Of a stretch of 64,000 nt of DNA, positions 28,950 to 38,534 are shown piece after piece. Numbering within the stretch: the first letter of the stretch is position 1; every line of letters starts with the position of its first letter. Below the pieces are notes generated by a model. It searched no databases and was not told where the DNA came from. It saw nothing but the letters and a program-made list of their open reading frames with translations. Position numbers and translations under genes: made by a program. The stretch is taken from contig CP089457.1 in the NCBI GenBank assembly GCA_026636295.1, forward strand, positions 124,001 to 188,000. Reading direction: 5' to 3'. Source of the DNA: Medakamo hakoo. Lineage: Eukaryota > Chlorophyta > Trebouxiophyceae > Coccomyxaceae.

Positions 28950-29314
28950 TCGTGGGGGGGGGAGGGAGGGAGCGCCCCGGGGACGCCAGCAGGTGAGTGG
29001 GGGGGGGCACTGCCGTCGGCGAGGGCGCCGTTGGAGTCCGCCCTGTGCCGGCCCTCCGTCCGCGGCCGGTAGGCATGGCTGCCGGCGTGGCTGTGCGGGA
29101 GGGGGGCTGTGATGGACGGGAGACTGTGGGGGGCGCCGGTCCCCGACCCGCCCCGTCTCTCTCTCCGCTCTCTCCGCCCGCGGGGCCGGGCCGCGCGCCA
29201 CCTCCCCTCTGTTTTTATTTCTCCGTCGAGTGCAAGAAAACACGCTCCCTTTTTTCCGGTGGCTGGACAGGCCAGAGGCAACCCACACGCATCATCATCC
29301 GAGCACAGTGTGCG

Positions 29315-29349
<35 letters not shown>

Positions 29350-29352
29350 CAC
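28950..29352. other. Convergent intergenic region, NDUFB2 / xylulokinase
   Basis: 403 nt between two stop codons. It contains a G-rich stretch just after the NDUFB2 stop and a (CA)n repeat at 29317-29347 abutting the xylulokinase stop. No gene is supported. Confidence 0.5.
29317..29347 (+). repeat. (CA)n microsatellite
   Basis: About 15 CA units directly beyond the xylulokinase stop codon, in its presumed 3' UTR (read as TG repeats in the mRNA). Confidence 0.9.
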
Positions 29353-31220
29353 TCACCCCAGCACCGCCCGCGCCTGCCCCCCACGCCCACCCCGCCCAAA
29401 CAACGCCTCCCCCGTCGCCACGTGCCGCGCGTACGCCTCCGCGTACGCGCCCGCATTGCCCGGCTCCGGCTCCACGACCCCGCCTTCCTCGGCGGGCGGG
29501 GCGGCGGCCGCCACGTAGGCGCCCACGCTGGCCGCGCCTTCCATCACTGCCGCGGCTTGGAGCGCCGCGCCCAGGGCCGCCGCCTCCGCTTCAGCCGGCA
29601 CCACCACGGGCAGCTGGGCCGCGTCGGCGATGATGGACCGCCACAGCGCCGACTTGGAGCCGCCGCCGACCAGGGTCAGGGCCGCCGGGCGGGGGCACCC
29701 GCACGCCGCCAGGGCGTCCAGGCCGGCCAGCAGGCCAAATGTCGCGCCCTCCAGCGCGGCGCGGTACAGGAGGCCGGGCCGGCCCAGGGCGCCGGGCCGC
29801 AGGCCCACGACCGCGCCGGACGCGTGCGGCCAGTTGGGCGTGCGCTCTCCCGCCAGGTACGGCAGGAAGGCCAGGCCGCCGCACCCCGGCGGCTCGGACG
29901 CCGCGGCGGCCGCGGCCGCGGCGTGGGTCAGGCCGAACGCGGCCCGCACTTCTTCCGCGGGGACCGTGCAGTTGAGCGTGCAGAGCAGGGGCAGCCACTG
30001 GCCGGCCGCATCGCAAAAGGGCGCGATGGCGCCGGTCGGGTCGATGACGGGGGCGGCCGCCGGGGCGAAGAGGGTGCCGGACGTGCCGAGGGAGGCGACG
30101 GCGCAAGCGCCGGGGACGACGGCGCCGACGCCGAGGGCGGCCGCCATGTTGTCGCCCGTCCCCGCGGAGACGGGGATGCCAGGCGCCAGGCCGCCCAGCG
30201 CCGCAGCGGCTTCAGCGCACAGGCGCCCGGCCGCGTCGGCCGGGCCCAGGACGGCGGGCAGCAGGGCGTCCAGCCCGGGCCAGACGTCGGCCGTGCGGGC
30301 GGCGTCATACGCGCGCGCGGCCGGGTCGAAGTAGCCCGTCCCGGACGCGTCGCCCGCGTCGGTGACGGCTCCCAGGCCGACCGCGGGGTCGCCGGCCGGC
30401 CGGTCGCCGCCCACCCCGCCCGTCAGCACGAAATTCACGTAGTCGTGCGGCAGCATGATCGCGGCGGCGGACGCCAGCGTCCCCGCCTCGTGCTCCGCCA
30501 GCCACGCGACCTTTGCGGCGGTGAACGCGGGCACGATGGGCGCGCCCTTGCCGCCCGTAGCCCACTTCGCGCTGAGGGCTGCGGCCTGGGCCGCCGCTTC
30601 CGTGTCGCACCACAGCTTGGCAGGGCGGAGCGACCGCCCCGCGCTGTCTAAAACCACGCACCCGTGCTGCTGGCCCGACACGCCGACCGCGCCGATGGCG
30701 GACACGGCCGAGGGCGGGAGGGTCGCCAACGCTTGCCTCGCGGCTTCGTAGCCGCCATCTATCCAGGTGGCCGGCTCCTGTTCGGCCCGGCCTGGGACGG
30801 GGGTGGGGAGGAGGTCGTACGGCTTGGCACCTGGCGTGTGTGGGAAGGGGATGGACGGATGGGTGGAGAGGGAGTGGGAGAGGCGCGCGGGGTGCGGAAA
30901 AACGAATGCGCGCGCGCATTTTCGGGCGTCAGGACGGGACAGGAGGCGGCGTCGGAATTGGCCAGGGTGCACACGGGACGGTAGCCAGGCATCTGGAGTA
31001 CCCGTCCGTCAAGGCGACAGGGGCGTGTCGCCTTCCACCTGTCCCTGCGCGCGTCGCAACCATCTGCGCTCAACTCGCTTCGCCTCTCTCGCTTCATCCC
31101 CCACGCCCTCACACACACACACACACCTCGCGCGACGACGGCCTTGGTCCGTGTGTCATACACCACGGCTTTCGCGCCCTGGGTGCCTATGTCCAGGCCC
31201 AGGCTGAGGGGGCCGGGCAT
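29353..31220 (-). CDS. XYLB: Xylulokinase (FGGY carbohydrate kinase)
   Basis: Exons 31127-31220 and 29353-30830 (phase 1, donor GTGTGT), 523 aa, normal for the family. The N-terminal ATPase motif GLDIGTQGAKAVVYD is split by the intron from PYDLLPTPVPGRAEQEPATW. The sugar-site GVSGQQHGCVVLD follows, then NFVLTGG, SAGTGDNMAAALGVG, SLGTSGTLF, and the FGGY signature region FLPYLAGERTPNWPHASG with TLVGGGSKSALWRSI. ERTPNWPHASG is characteristic of xylulokinases, which phosphorylate D-xylulose to feed the pentose phosphate pathway. No targeting peptide is visible, so the enzyme is probably cytosolic. Divergent from the CAS/TROL-like gene. Confidence 0.88.
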
Positions 31221-31458
31221 TTCGGCGGGGGTGGGTTGGCGGAAGAAGGCGCGTCCCTTGCTGTGGAGGCGGCAGCTTGTTGTGCGCGAGGAGTGGGGGG
31301 AGAGCAGAGAGTGAGGGTCGGGCATCCCTTGCGCACTCTCCTTATCCGCCCTGACTCTGTGCAGGGCCTTCGTCCGACCCGCCCTCCAATTCGGGCGCCT
31401 CCTTCCGGAGGAGACAAGCTTCAACCTTCACGCGCGCTTTGAGCGAGTCTCTGTTGCG

Positions 31459-33405
31459 ATGATGCACGTGCCGGCCGCTCCGCGGGCGGCTGTGCGGCCA
31501 GGCTTGCGCCGCGCGGCGCTGCCGCACCCCAAACGCGCCTCCCACCGCCTCGCCGCTGTGTCTGACGACACCAACGTGGGCGACCTGTTCCGGGATGCGC
31601 TTGGGGCTTCCGGATCAGTGGCGACCAAGGGGAAAGCGGCCGCCGCTGCCGCCGCTTCGGCCGCTGCATCTGCGCCGACGCCCGTCGCGCCGACAACACC
31701 GGCGCCTCCTCCTCCCGCGCCGGCGCCGGCCGCCGCGCCCTCCAGCCTTCCATCTCTCCAAGGCCTGGACTACGAAGCGCTCACTTCAAAGGGGAAAGGC
31801 GCGGCCGCTGCCAAGGCGGCTGCCGGCTCGAAAGCCGCAGGCGGCGCGGGCGCGTCGTCCTTCACCCCGCCGTCCCTGTCTAACCCGTTTGCCGGCCTGG
31901 GCGCCAAGGTGAAGGCGGGCGCCGCGTCCGTCAAAGCCAGCGCGGCGGCGGCGTCCAAGACGGCGGCCGCGTCCGCGTCCAAAGCCGCCGCGGGCGTGGC
32001 GGCCGCCGGCAGTGCGGTGCCCAAACCGAAGCTCGACCTGCCGGCGCCGCCTTCCATCTCCCTGCCGAAGGTCGACCTGCCGCCCGCGCCGTCCATCTCC
32101 CTGCCGCCCGTGGACCTGTCGGGCGCGACCGATGCCGTGTCAGGCGCCAAAGACGCGGTGTCGGGCGCGTTGGGCGGTGCGACGGACGCTGTTTCGGGCG
32201 CGCTCAGCGGCGCGGCCGCGTCCGCTGGCGCGGCTGCCGACGCGGCCGCGGCGCAGGCCGCCGCCGCCGCCGCGCAAGTGAGTGGCGCGGCCTCCTCTGC
32301 CGTGTCGGCGGCACAAGACGCGGTGGGCGGCGCGGTCGGCGCGGTCAACGACGCCGTCGGCGGCGCGCTGTCCTCCGTGCTCGACGCGCTGCCGGGCCCG
32401 CTGCGCGACGCGGCCGCGGCCGCTGGCCCGCCCGCGGCCGAGCTGCTCTCCCGCGCTGCGCACGACCCCGCGACCGCCGCCACCCTGATCGGCGGCGGCA
32501 TCGTCGCGCCCGCTGCCCTGGCGTGGAAGGCGGCGTATGGAGGCTACGCCGGCCTGGCCACGCCGACGGCGGTCGCTGCCGCGCTGTCCACGCCACCCGC
32601 CGCGCTCAAGAAAAATGCGGGGCCCCCGCTTTTGATCGACTTGCGCACGCCCGCCCAGCGCGCCCGGGATGGCGTGCCCGACCTGCGCTTTGCGGCCCGC
32701 GGGCGTGGCGTGGCCGTGCCTCCCCCCGCTTTGCCGCCGCGGGTCGCGCGCGCCGCGCGCGGCGGCGCGGCCGCGCTCGAGGCCTCCATCACCGGCGCGC
32801 TGGTCGCCGGCCTGGCCAAAGCCGACGCCAAGTCCGGCCGCCTGTTCTTGCTGGACGGCGGGGATGGCAAAGCCACCGCCGTGGCGCGGGCGGCGCGCGT
32901 GGCGGGCGTGCGCCGGCCGTTTGTGGTGGACGGCGGGTTCCCGGCCTGGAAAGCCGCGGGCCTGGCCATTTCGCCGTCGTCCGACTACGACGACTCGCCT
33001 GTCGCGGCGCTCAGCGATGCGGTGGCGGGCCTGGGTGGCGCCGTGGCGGACACGGCCGCCGTCGCCGCCTCGCCCGTCAACGCGGCCGGCATTGCGGCCG
33101 GCGTGGCGGGCCTGGCCGCGATTGCGCTCAACGCCAAGTTCGCGCTCGAGCTCGCCGGCGTCGTCGGCCTGGGCTGGAGCGCCTGGTCCAAGATTTCGAG
33201 CTACGAATCTCCGGGGGATTTGGTGAGCGATGTGGCGGGCGTGGCGAATGCCGCGGGCGCGGCGGTCGGAGCGGTGGCGGGCGCGGCCGGGAAAGTGACT
33301 GGTGGTGCGGAGGAGGAGGCGACCAAGGCTGCCCCGCCGCCTGCTCCTCCTGCTGCCGCTGCCTCTGCTGCGTCCGACAAGACGGAGGCGGGTGCGGAAG
33401 CCTGA
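31459..33405 (+). CDS. Plastid rhodanese-like membrane protein, CAS/TROL-like
   Basis: Single exon, 648 aa. A Ser/Arg/Ala-rich transit-like start precedes long Ala/Ser stretches. Residues about 200-320 are amphipathic repeats of the type GATDAVSGAKDAVSGALGG. A membrane-like segment (ATLIGGGIVAPAALAWKA) is followed by a rhodanese domain (about 365-510) with LLIDLRTPAQRARDGVPDLR and FVVDGGFPAWKAAG. In the active-site loop LFLLDGGDGKA the catalytic Cys is replaced, so the domain is predicted inactive as a sulfurtransferase. A second hydrophobic region follows, then an acidic/Ala tail. Order and features fit the thylakoid CAS (calcium-sensing) and TROL proteins of plants and green algae; which of the two cannot be settled here. 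Confidence 0.68.
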   Translation: MMHVPAAPRAAVRPGLRRAALPHPKRASHRLAAVSDDTNVGDLFRDALGASGSVATKGKAAAAAAASAAASAPTPVAPTTPAPPPPAPAPAAAPSSLPSLQGLDYEALTSKGKGAAAAKAAAGSKAAGGAGASSFTPPSLSNPFAGLGAKVKAGAASVKASAAAASKTAAASASKAAAGVAAAGSAVPKPKLDLPAPPSISLPKVDLPPAPSISLPPVDLSGATDAVSGAKDAVSGALGGATDAVSGALSGAAASAGAAADAAAAQAAAAAAQVSGAASSAVSAAQDAVGGAVGAVNDAVGGALSSVLDALPGPLRDAAAAAGPPAAELLSRAAHDPATAATLIGGGIVAPAALAWKAAYGGYAGLATPTAVAAALSTPPAALKKNAGPPLLIDLRTPAQRARDGVPDLRFAARGRGVAVPPPALPPRVARAARGGAAALEASITGALVAGLAKADAKSGRLFLLDGGDGKATAVARAARVAGVRRPFVVDGGFPAWKAAGLAISPSSDYDDSPVAALSDAVAGLGGAVADTAAVAASPVNAAGIAAGVAGLAAIALNAKFALELAGVVGLGWSAWSKISSYESPGDLVSDVAGVANAAGAAVGAVAGAAGKVTGGAEEEATKAAPPPAPPAAAASAASDKTEAGAEA

Positions 33406-33872
33406 GAGAGAGTTTTTGTTCTTCGATTTTGCCGCCGGGAGGGAGGGGGGACTGGCTTGGGGGTGAGGTTGGGATGGAAAAAAAGAGGGAGGGGGTGGGG
33501 GAGTGGGCTTTGAGCGACGGGAACACTCGCTCGCCGAGTGTCTCTGTGTGCGTGTACGCGTGTGGCGTGTGATTCAAAACAACGAGACACTGCGAAAAAG
33601 ACTGCCCGCCGCCTTTTTTGTTTTCCATCCCACGGCTGGATGGAGAGCGGGAGAGGGTGGTTGAGGGAAACAGCCGCGTTTTTTGAGAGACGATCTCCCG
33701 CGGAGCAAGAGATCGTCTTCTTTTGTGGCGCGCGGCACACCAACGCGTGCTGGATGGCGTGCCCGAGTCCATGCGTGCGTGCGTGCGTGCGTGCGATCGC
33801 ACACCTAAAAGAACCGTCCCTGCTTTTCATGTCCACGCTTTCCCAGTGTCCACCCCCCGCCTCCCCATCACA
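33406..33872. other. Convergent intergenic region with inverted repeat
   Basis: 467 nt between the stops of the CAS/TROL-like and Aha1-like genes. Contains a 10-bp perfect inverted repeat (33688-33718), a GCGT repeat at 33775-33794 and T-runs; no coding frame supported. Confidence 0.5.
33688..33718. other. Inverted repeat, 10-bp stem with 11-nt loop
   Basis: Left arm AGACGATCTC (33688-33697) and right arm GAGATCGTCT (33709-33718) are perfectly complementary. T-runs flank both sides (33679-33684 and 33719-33724). It sits between two converging genes, so either transcript could fold it; a 3'-end or stability element is possible but unproven. Confidence 0.6.
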
Positions 33873-34566
33873 TCACGCCGCCAGCTCGGCCGCCAGCCCG
33901 GCCACCGCCTCGCCCACCGCCTGGGCCAGCGCCCGGCCCAACCCCACGGGAACCGAGCCTCCGCCGTCACCGCGCACGTCCGTCACCTGCAGGTCGTCCA
34001 GCTCGTCCGACGCGAGGTTGGGGATGCGCGCGGTGCCGGCGGCGGGCTGGCCTTCTTCACCCTCTCCCTCCCACGTCAGCGCCGCGTCGAAGTCAAAGCC
34101 GGCCCGGCGCACGCCCCGCACGATGGTCACCGTGGCTTCGCCTTCAAGGCTGTCGACGGACTTCACGGTCGCAAGGGTGGAAGAGCCGTCGCCTCCACGC
34201 ACGACCAGCCCTTCCAGGCGCGCCCGCACCCCCGCTTTGGCGGCAGCAGAGCAGTCGCGGTCTTCCCACGTGCCGGCCACGTTCCAGGCGGACCCGCCGC
34301 CCGCGGTGGTGGTTGAGGGTCGCAACGCGGCGGCTTCCTCCGCGGTCAGGGCCTGTGTGGGTGTGGCGGATGGAGGGGGGCGTTGAAACAGCCTGAAATA
34401 CACCTCGGGCGCCTTTGGACGGTGGATGGATGGAAGGAGGCAGAAGCGCGCGGAGAAAAGAAAATGCGCGCACCTTTGGCTCTGGCGCGGGCGCGCCCTC
34501 GCCGCCGCGGACCCAGTACTGATAGCCTTGGGGGCCTGAGGCTTCGGGCGCGGGGCTGCCAGGCAT
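33873..34566 (-). CDS. Aha1-type Hsp90 co-chaperone domain protein, plant form
   Basis: Exons 34474-34566 and 33873-34352 (phase 0, donor GTGCGC), 190 aa. The N-terminus has GYQYWVRGGEGAPAPEPK. The second exon has SAWNVAGTWEDRDCSAAAKA, EGEATVTIVRGVRRAGFDFD, an ALTWEGEGEE strand and GTARIPNLASDELDDLQV. These match the AHSA1 N-terminal domain (W-N-x(2)-GTWE-[ED]-[RK] and V-[RK]-x-[KV]-x-R-[VA]-G-[FY]) as found in short plant proteins that lack the AHSA1 C-domain. Such domains bind and stimulate the Hsp90 ATPase. The exon 1 YWVR segment is also conserved in plant members. Divergent from the sigma factor gene (221 nt). Confidence 0.82.
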
Positions 34567-34787
34567 GGCGGCCTCCTCTGTGGCGTTCCTGGGCCGTGAG
34601 AGGGCCGCAGACGAATGGAAAGAGCGAGTGAGCGAGAAGCGCAGGAGAGCAACGCGGCCAACACAAACTCGTTTCCCCGGCGGCCGGCCGTCTGCTGTTC
34701 TCCTTTGCGCCCTCGCCGGAGGCCCCGCAGACCCCGTGCACACCCCTCCGAAAACCCGCTGCGCTCGACACTGCACAGTCCACACAC

Positions 34788-37275
34788 ATGATTGGGCCCC
34801 GCGCGGTCGCCGCCCCGCGCGGGCGGACGTCCGTCGCGGCGGCCGCAACCAGCAGTGGCCGGCCCGGCCGCTCCCGCATCGCTCGCACGTCCGGCCGGGC
34901 GCCGTCTCCGCCTCCGCCGCGCGCGACGTCGCCCGCAGTCGCAGCTGCCTCGTCCATGATGGCGTCCGCGGAAGCCGGACCGTCGGCTGTCGAAGCCGGG
35001 CCTGTGGCGGGTGGCGGCAGCGCGGCCGCGGCCGCCGCAGCCGCGCTTGCCCAGTTGCGGGCGGTGGAGGCGCTGGTCGCGGATTTGGGCGCCCTGGGCG
35101 CTGAGCTGGAGTTTGAGCTGACGGTGAGGAGTTGTTGGGTGGGGGTGAGGAATGCGGAAGGGCGGGCGTGCGAGGCGCGGCGGCGCTGTCCCCCCCCTCG
35201 CCTTCGCATGGCCACCGTGGCCGCCTCTCGTCGGTGCGAGACCACCGGCTAGCCGTCGCGGCCAGAGGAGTTCCCTTGCGCCCTCGCGCGGGCAGGGCGC
35301 AGGTGGTTGCACCGCTCCTCGCTCCTGGGGAGCCTTGATCCCCGCCTGCTCAATGTTGTGAGGTGGAGGCGATGCCACGAAACGGCCTCCTAGGCCGGCG
35401 CGCGGGGGCCCAAAGCGCGCGAGCAAGGCGTGGCCTCCGCCGCCACACACACGCTGCTGGCACCACCCTCCACCACTGCAGGCAGTCCCTACCACCCACA
35501 CAAAAAAACACTCACGTCCCTCCTCCTCCCCACCCACCCCACAGGAATCCGACGGCTCCCGCCTGGAAGCCGCGCGCGCGACGTACCTGCAAGAAGAAGC
35601 CGCCCGCCGGGACGCGCGCGCCGCTCGGCGCGCGGCGAAAAAGGCGGAGAAAGCGGCCGCGGTTGCGGCGGCTGCGGACAAGGCGGCCGCCGCGTCGGCT
35701 GCGGCTGCTGCGGCCGTCATGCCCGCTGTTGATGTAGACGCGGCCGCTGCCCGGCGCCGCCGTGCGGGCGAAGCCAGCACGCCGGCGCCCAAGGCTGCCA
35801 CCACCCCCAAGCGGCCGCCCGCCGTCAGCGCCGGCCCCGCGCCGCCCTCATCCATCGGCGCGGCATTGGCGACCGCGCGTGCGGGCGGTGCCCGTGCCGC
35901 GTCTGCAGCCCGGGCGTCGACGTCGGGTCGGGCGGCGGCGGCGGCTGCCCGGCGCCGCCGGACGGGCGCGACGGCCGTGAGCGCGGAAGCGTCTGCTGCG
36001 GCGCTGGCTGCCGCGCTGCCGGTCTCGGTCGCGGGCGGCGCGGCCGCTGCCCTGGACGCCGCGTCCGCCGCGGCGCCGGCCGCGACTCGGGCTGCCGCCT
36101 CGTCGCGTGGAGGCCCGTCCCCGGCGCCCACGACGAACAAGCGGGCGGCCGCCCGGGCGTCGACGTCGCCCACGCCGTCGGCGTCCTCCCCGCTCGCGCG
36201 CACCATCGCGCACAACCCCCTCCTGTCCGCGGAGCAGGAGCGCGACCTGGCGGCGGCCGTGCAGGACGCCATGGCGCTGGACGCGCTGCGCGTTCGACTG
36301 GCGGAAGAGGGCGGCGGCGTGGCGCCGACGGACGAGGCGTGGGCCGCGGCCGCGGGCGCGGACTCGCCGGCCGCGCTGCGCGCGCGCCTCGCCGCCGGCG
36401 CCGCCGCCCGGGACCGCATGCTCGGCGCCAACACCCGCCTCGTCCTCTCCATCGCCCGGCGCTACGCCGGCAAGGGCCTGGAATTCGACGACCTGGTCGT
36501 CGAGGGCATGACGGGCCTGGCCCGCGGCATCGAAAAGTTTGACCCGGGCCGCGGCTTCAAGTTCAGCACGTACGCGCACTGGTGGGTGCGCCAGGCCGTG
36601 ACCCGGGCCATCTCCGAGCAGGCGCGCGTCGTCCGCCTGCCCGTCCACCTGCACGAGGCCATGGCCCGCGTCAAAAAAGTGGAGGGGCAGCTGGCCGTGT
36701 CCCTGGGCCGGTCCCCCACCACCGAGGAGGTGTGCGCGGCGGCCGGCATGACGCCCGACCGCCTGGACGCGCTCAAACGCGTCTACATCCTGCCCCGCTC
36801 GTTTGAGGAGCCGGCCGGCGGGTCGGGCGGCGGCGGCGGCGGCGGCGGCGGCTCCGGCAACTCTGCCGGTCCGACGGCCGGGCCGGCCGGCGGCGGCGGC
36901 GGCATGGGCGAGTACGAACCCTCGGAGCTGGGCGACGCGGCCGAGTCGGAGACGGCCGCGCAGGACGGCGCCGTGCTGCTGGCTGGCGGGCTGGCGTCCG
37001 ACGTGGAGGGCGCGCTGCACACGCTCGCCCCGCGCGAACGCGGCGTCCTGCGCATGCGGTACGGCCTGGACGACGGCCGCCCCAAGACGCTCGAAGAGAT
37101 CGGCGCCGCGTTTGCGGTCACGCGCGAGCGCATCAGGCAGATCGAGTCGAAGGCCCTGCTGAAGCTGCGGGCGCCCGAGCGGTGCGCCGGCCTGGACGAG
37201 TACGCGGACGACATCGTCGAGGGCGGTGGCGATGAGGTCGGGTGGCGGACGAGCACGACGCGCGCGCGGCAGTAG
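34788..37275 (+). CDS. Plastid RNA polymerase sigma-70 factor
   Basis: Exons 34788-35123 and 35545-37275 (phase 0), 688 aa. An N-terminal transit peptide and a long Ala/Arg-rich region precede the conserved part. This begins near residue 335 with NPLLSAEQERDLAAAVQ (region 1.2). Region 2 follows: NTRLVLSIARRYAGKGLEFD, EKFDPGRGFKFSTYAHWWVR and QAVTRAISEQARVVRLPVHL. Region 4 has LAPRERGVLRMRYGLDDGRP and VTRERIRQIESKALLKLR. Sigma factors direct the cyanobacterial-type plastid polymerase (PEP) to promoters. A Gly-rich insertion (about 428-462) separates regions 3 and 4, where bacterial factors have the short 3.2 linker. The intron is 421 nt, long for this window. Confidence 0.93.
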
Positions 37276-37811
37276 AATGGAAAGGGCGGAGGAGGGGGGT
37301 GGGGTGTGGGGGGATGGAAACACGGGGTGGGCGGGGGTCGAGGGTGCACTGTGCCCCCGTTTTCAGCCGTCGGGGTGGAGACGACCATTTTTAGTCGTCT
37401 TCAGCCCGACACGCTCGTCCCGTCTGCTGCATCAACCTGGCCTGAATTGTGTGTGGGGGGTGTGGGTGGGTGGGAGAGACTGCGCGTCCGCCCTTCAAAT
37501 TCTTTATTGTGTGTAAAGCACTTTTCCTTGCATTCTTTTTTTCATTTGTCGCCTGGTTGGGGAGGGTGGTCGGAGTGTCTCAGGGTGTGGTCGGAGTGTC
37601 TCGGTGGAGGCAGCGCTTCTAGCGGCCCAGAAGTAACCCGGCTGGGCGGGGTGGACGGAGTGTGCGATGGCGGTCGCGCCTCCCCCATGACGGGGGCCGA
37701 GGTCGGGGTTGGCGCCCACTCCCCGCTTTGGCCGTGCGGCGTGTCTGGCCACTGTCAGAAAAAAAAAACGGCCTGCCGTTTTCCTCTTCGCAACTCGTCT
37801 CATCCTGCTGC
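37276..37811. promoter_or_regulatory. Intergenic region upstream of dihydroneopterin aldolase
   Basis: 536 nt, both neighbours on the plus strand. It contains a near-perfect direct repeat GTGGTCGGAGTGTCTC at 37566-37581 and 37587-37602 (21-nt period), a more AT-rich block at 37495-37555 and an A-run at 37762-37769. No coding frame is supported. The doubled motif sits 210-245 nt before the start codon, a plausible promoter element. Confidence 0.45.
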
Positions 37812-38397
37812 ATGCTCCGCCGGACAGCGGGCGCGCTGGCCGCTCAGGCGGTACGAGCAGCGCGTGGGTGCGAGGTGCGTTTGGGCGTTGTGCGGCGGCC
37901 CCCGCAAGAGAGAACGCATGCGCTGGCTGCCCACCCACCCACCCACCCACACCCACCCTCTTTCCCAGGCGTCAACCTCCGCCCGCGCCTTTGCCTCCTC
38001 CCCATCCGGCGACCCGTCCCTCACCTGGTCCGACCGTGTGTCCTTGACGGGCATGCGTTTTTGGGCCCGGCACGGCGTCCTCCCCTCCGAACGCACGTTG
38101 GGCGCCCGCTTTGACGTCGACGCAACGGCTTTCTTGGACCTGAGTGCGGCGGCGGCGAGTGATGACGTCAAGGACACGCTGGATTACTCGCGCCTGCATG
38201 CGATTGCAAAGGCCGTGTGTGAGGACGGGCCGCCGCGCGACTTGATTGAGGTGGTGGCGGGCGAGATCGCGGAGCGAGTCTTGGACGAATTTCCAGCTGT
38301 CGTTGGCGTCCGTGTGAAAGTGCACAAGCCTGGCGCGCCGATTCAAGGCGCGGTCTTTGAGGGTTGTGCAGTGGAGGTCAGGCGGAAGAGGATGTAG
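37812..38397 (+). CDS. FOLB: Dihydroneopterin aldolase (folate synthesis)
   Basis: Exons 37812-37874 and 37969-38397 (phase 0, donor GTGCGT), 163 aa. Residues 1-35 look like an organelle presequence (MLRRTAGALAAQAVRAARG and ARAFASSPSG). The enzyme domain follows: DRVSLTGMRFWARHGVLPSE, RFDVDATAFLDL, VKDTLDYSRLHAIAKAV and DLIEVVAGEIAERVLDEFP, ending VRVKVHKPGAPIQGAVFEGC. These are the FolB signatures, including the catalytic-region G-V-x(2)-E and the KP-x-A-[PI] loop. It converts 7,8-dihydroneopterin to 6-hydroxymethyl-dihydropterin in folate synthesis. Plant enzymes are about 130-145 aa without a leader, so the leader is notable. Confidence 0.9.
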
Positions 38398-38534
38398 AAG
38401 AATGGTGCAAGACAATGAAAAAAAGAGAGAAGGTTGTCGAGAGCGGGCGTGCCCAGCAGCGCCGTCGCTCACTTGTTTCCTTCTTTATTGTCGTGCCGCT
38501 CGGCCGAGCGCGCCGCCCGTCGGCGCGGCTCATC

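Noticed and set aside
33873-34566. First read as a plastid fibrillin (PAP) protein
   Set aside because: GTWEDRD, the IVRGVRRAGFDFD strand and the IPNLASDELDDLQV end match the plant Aha1-type domain much better.
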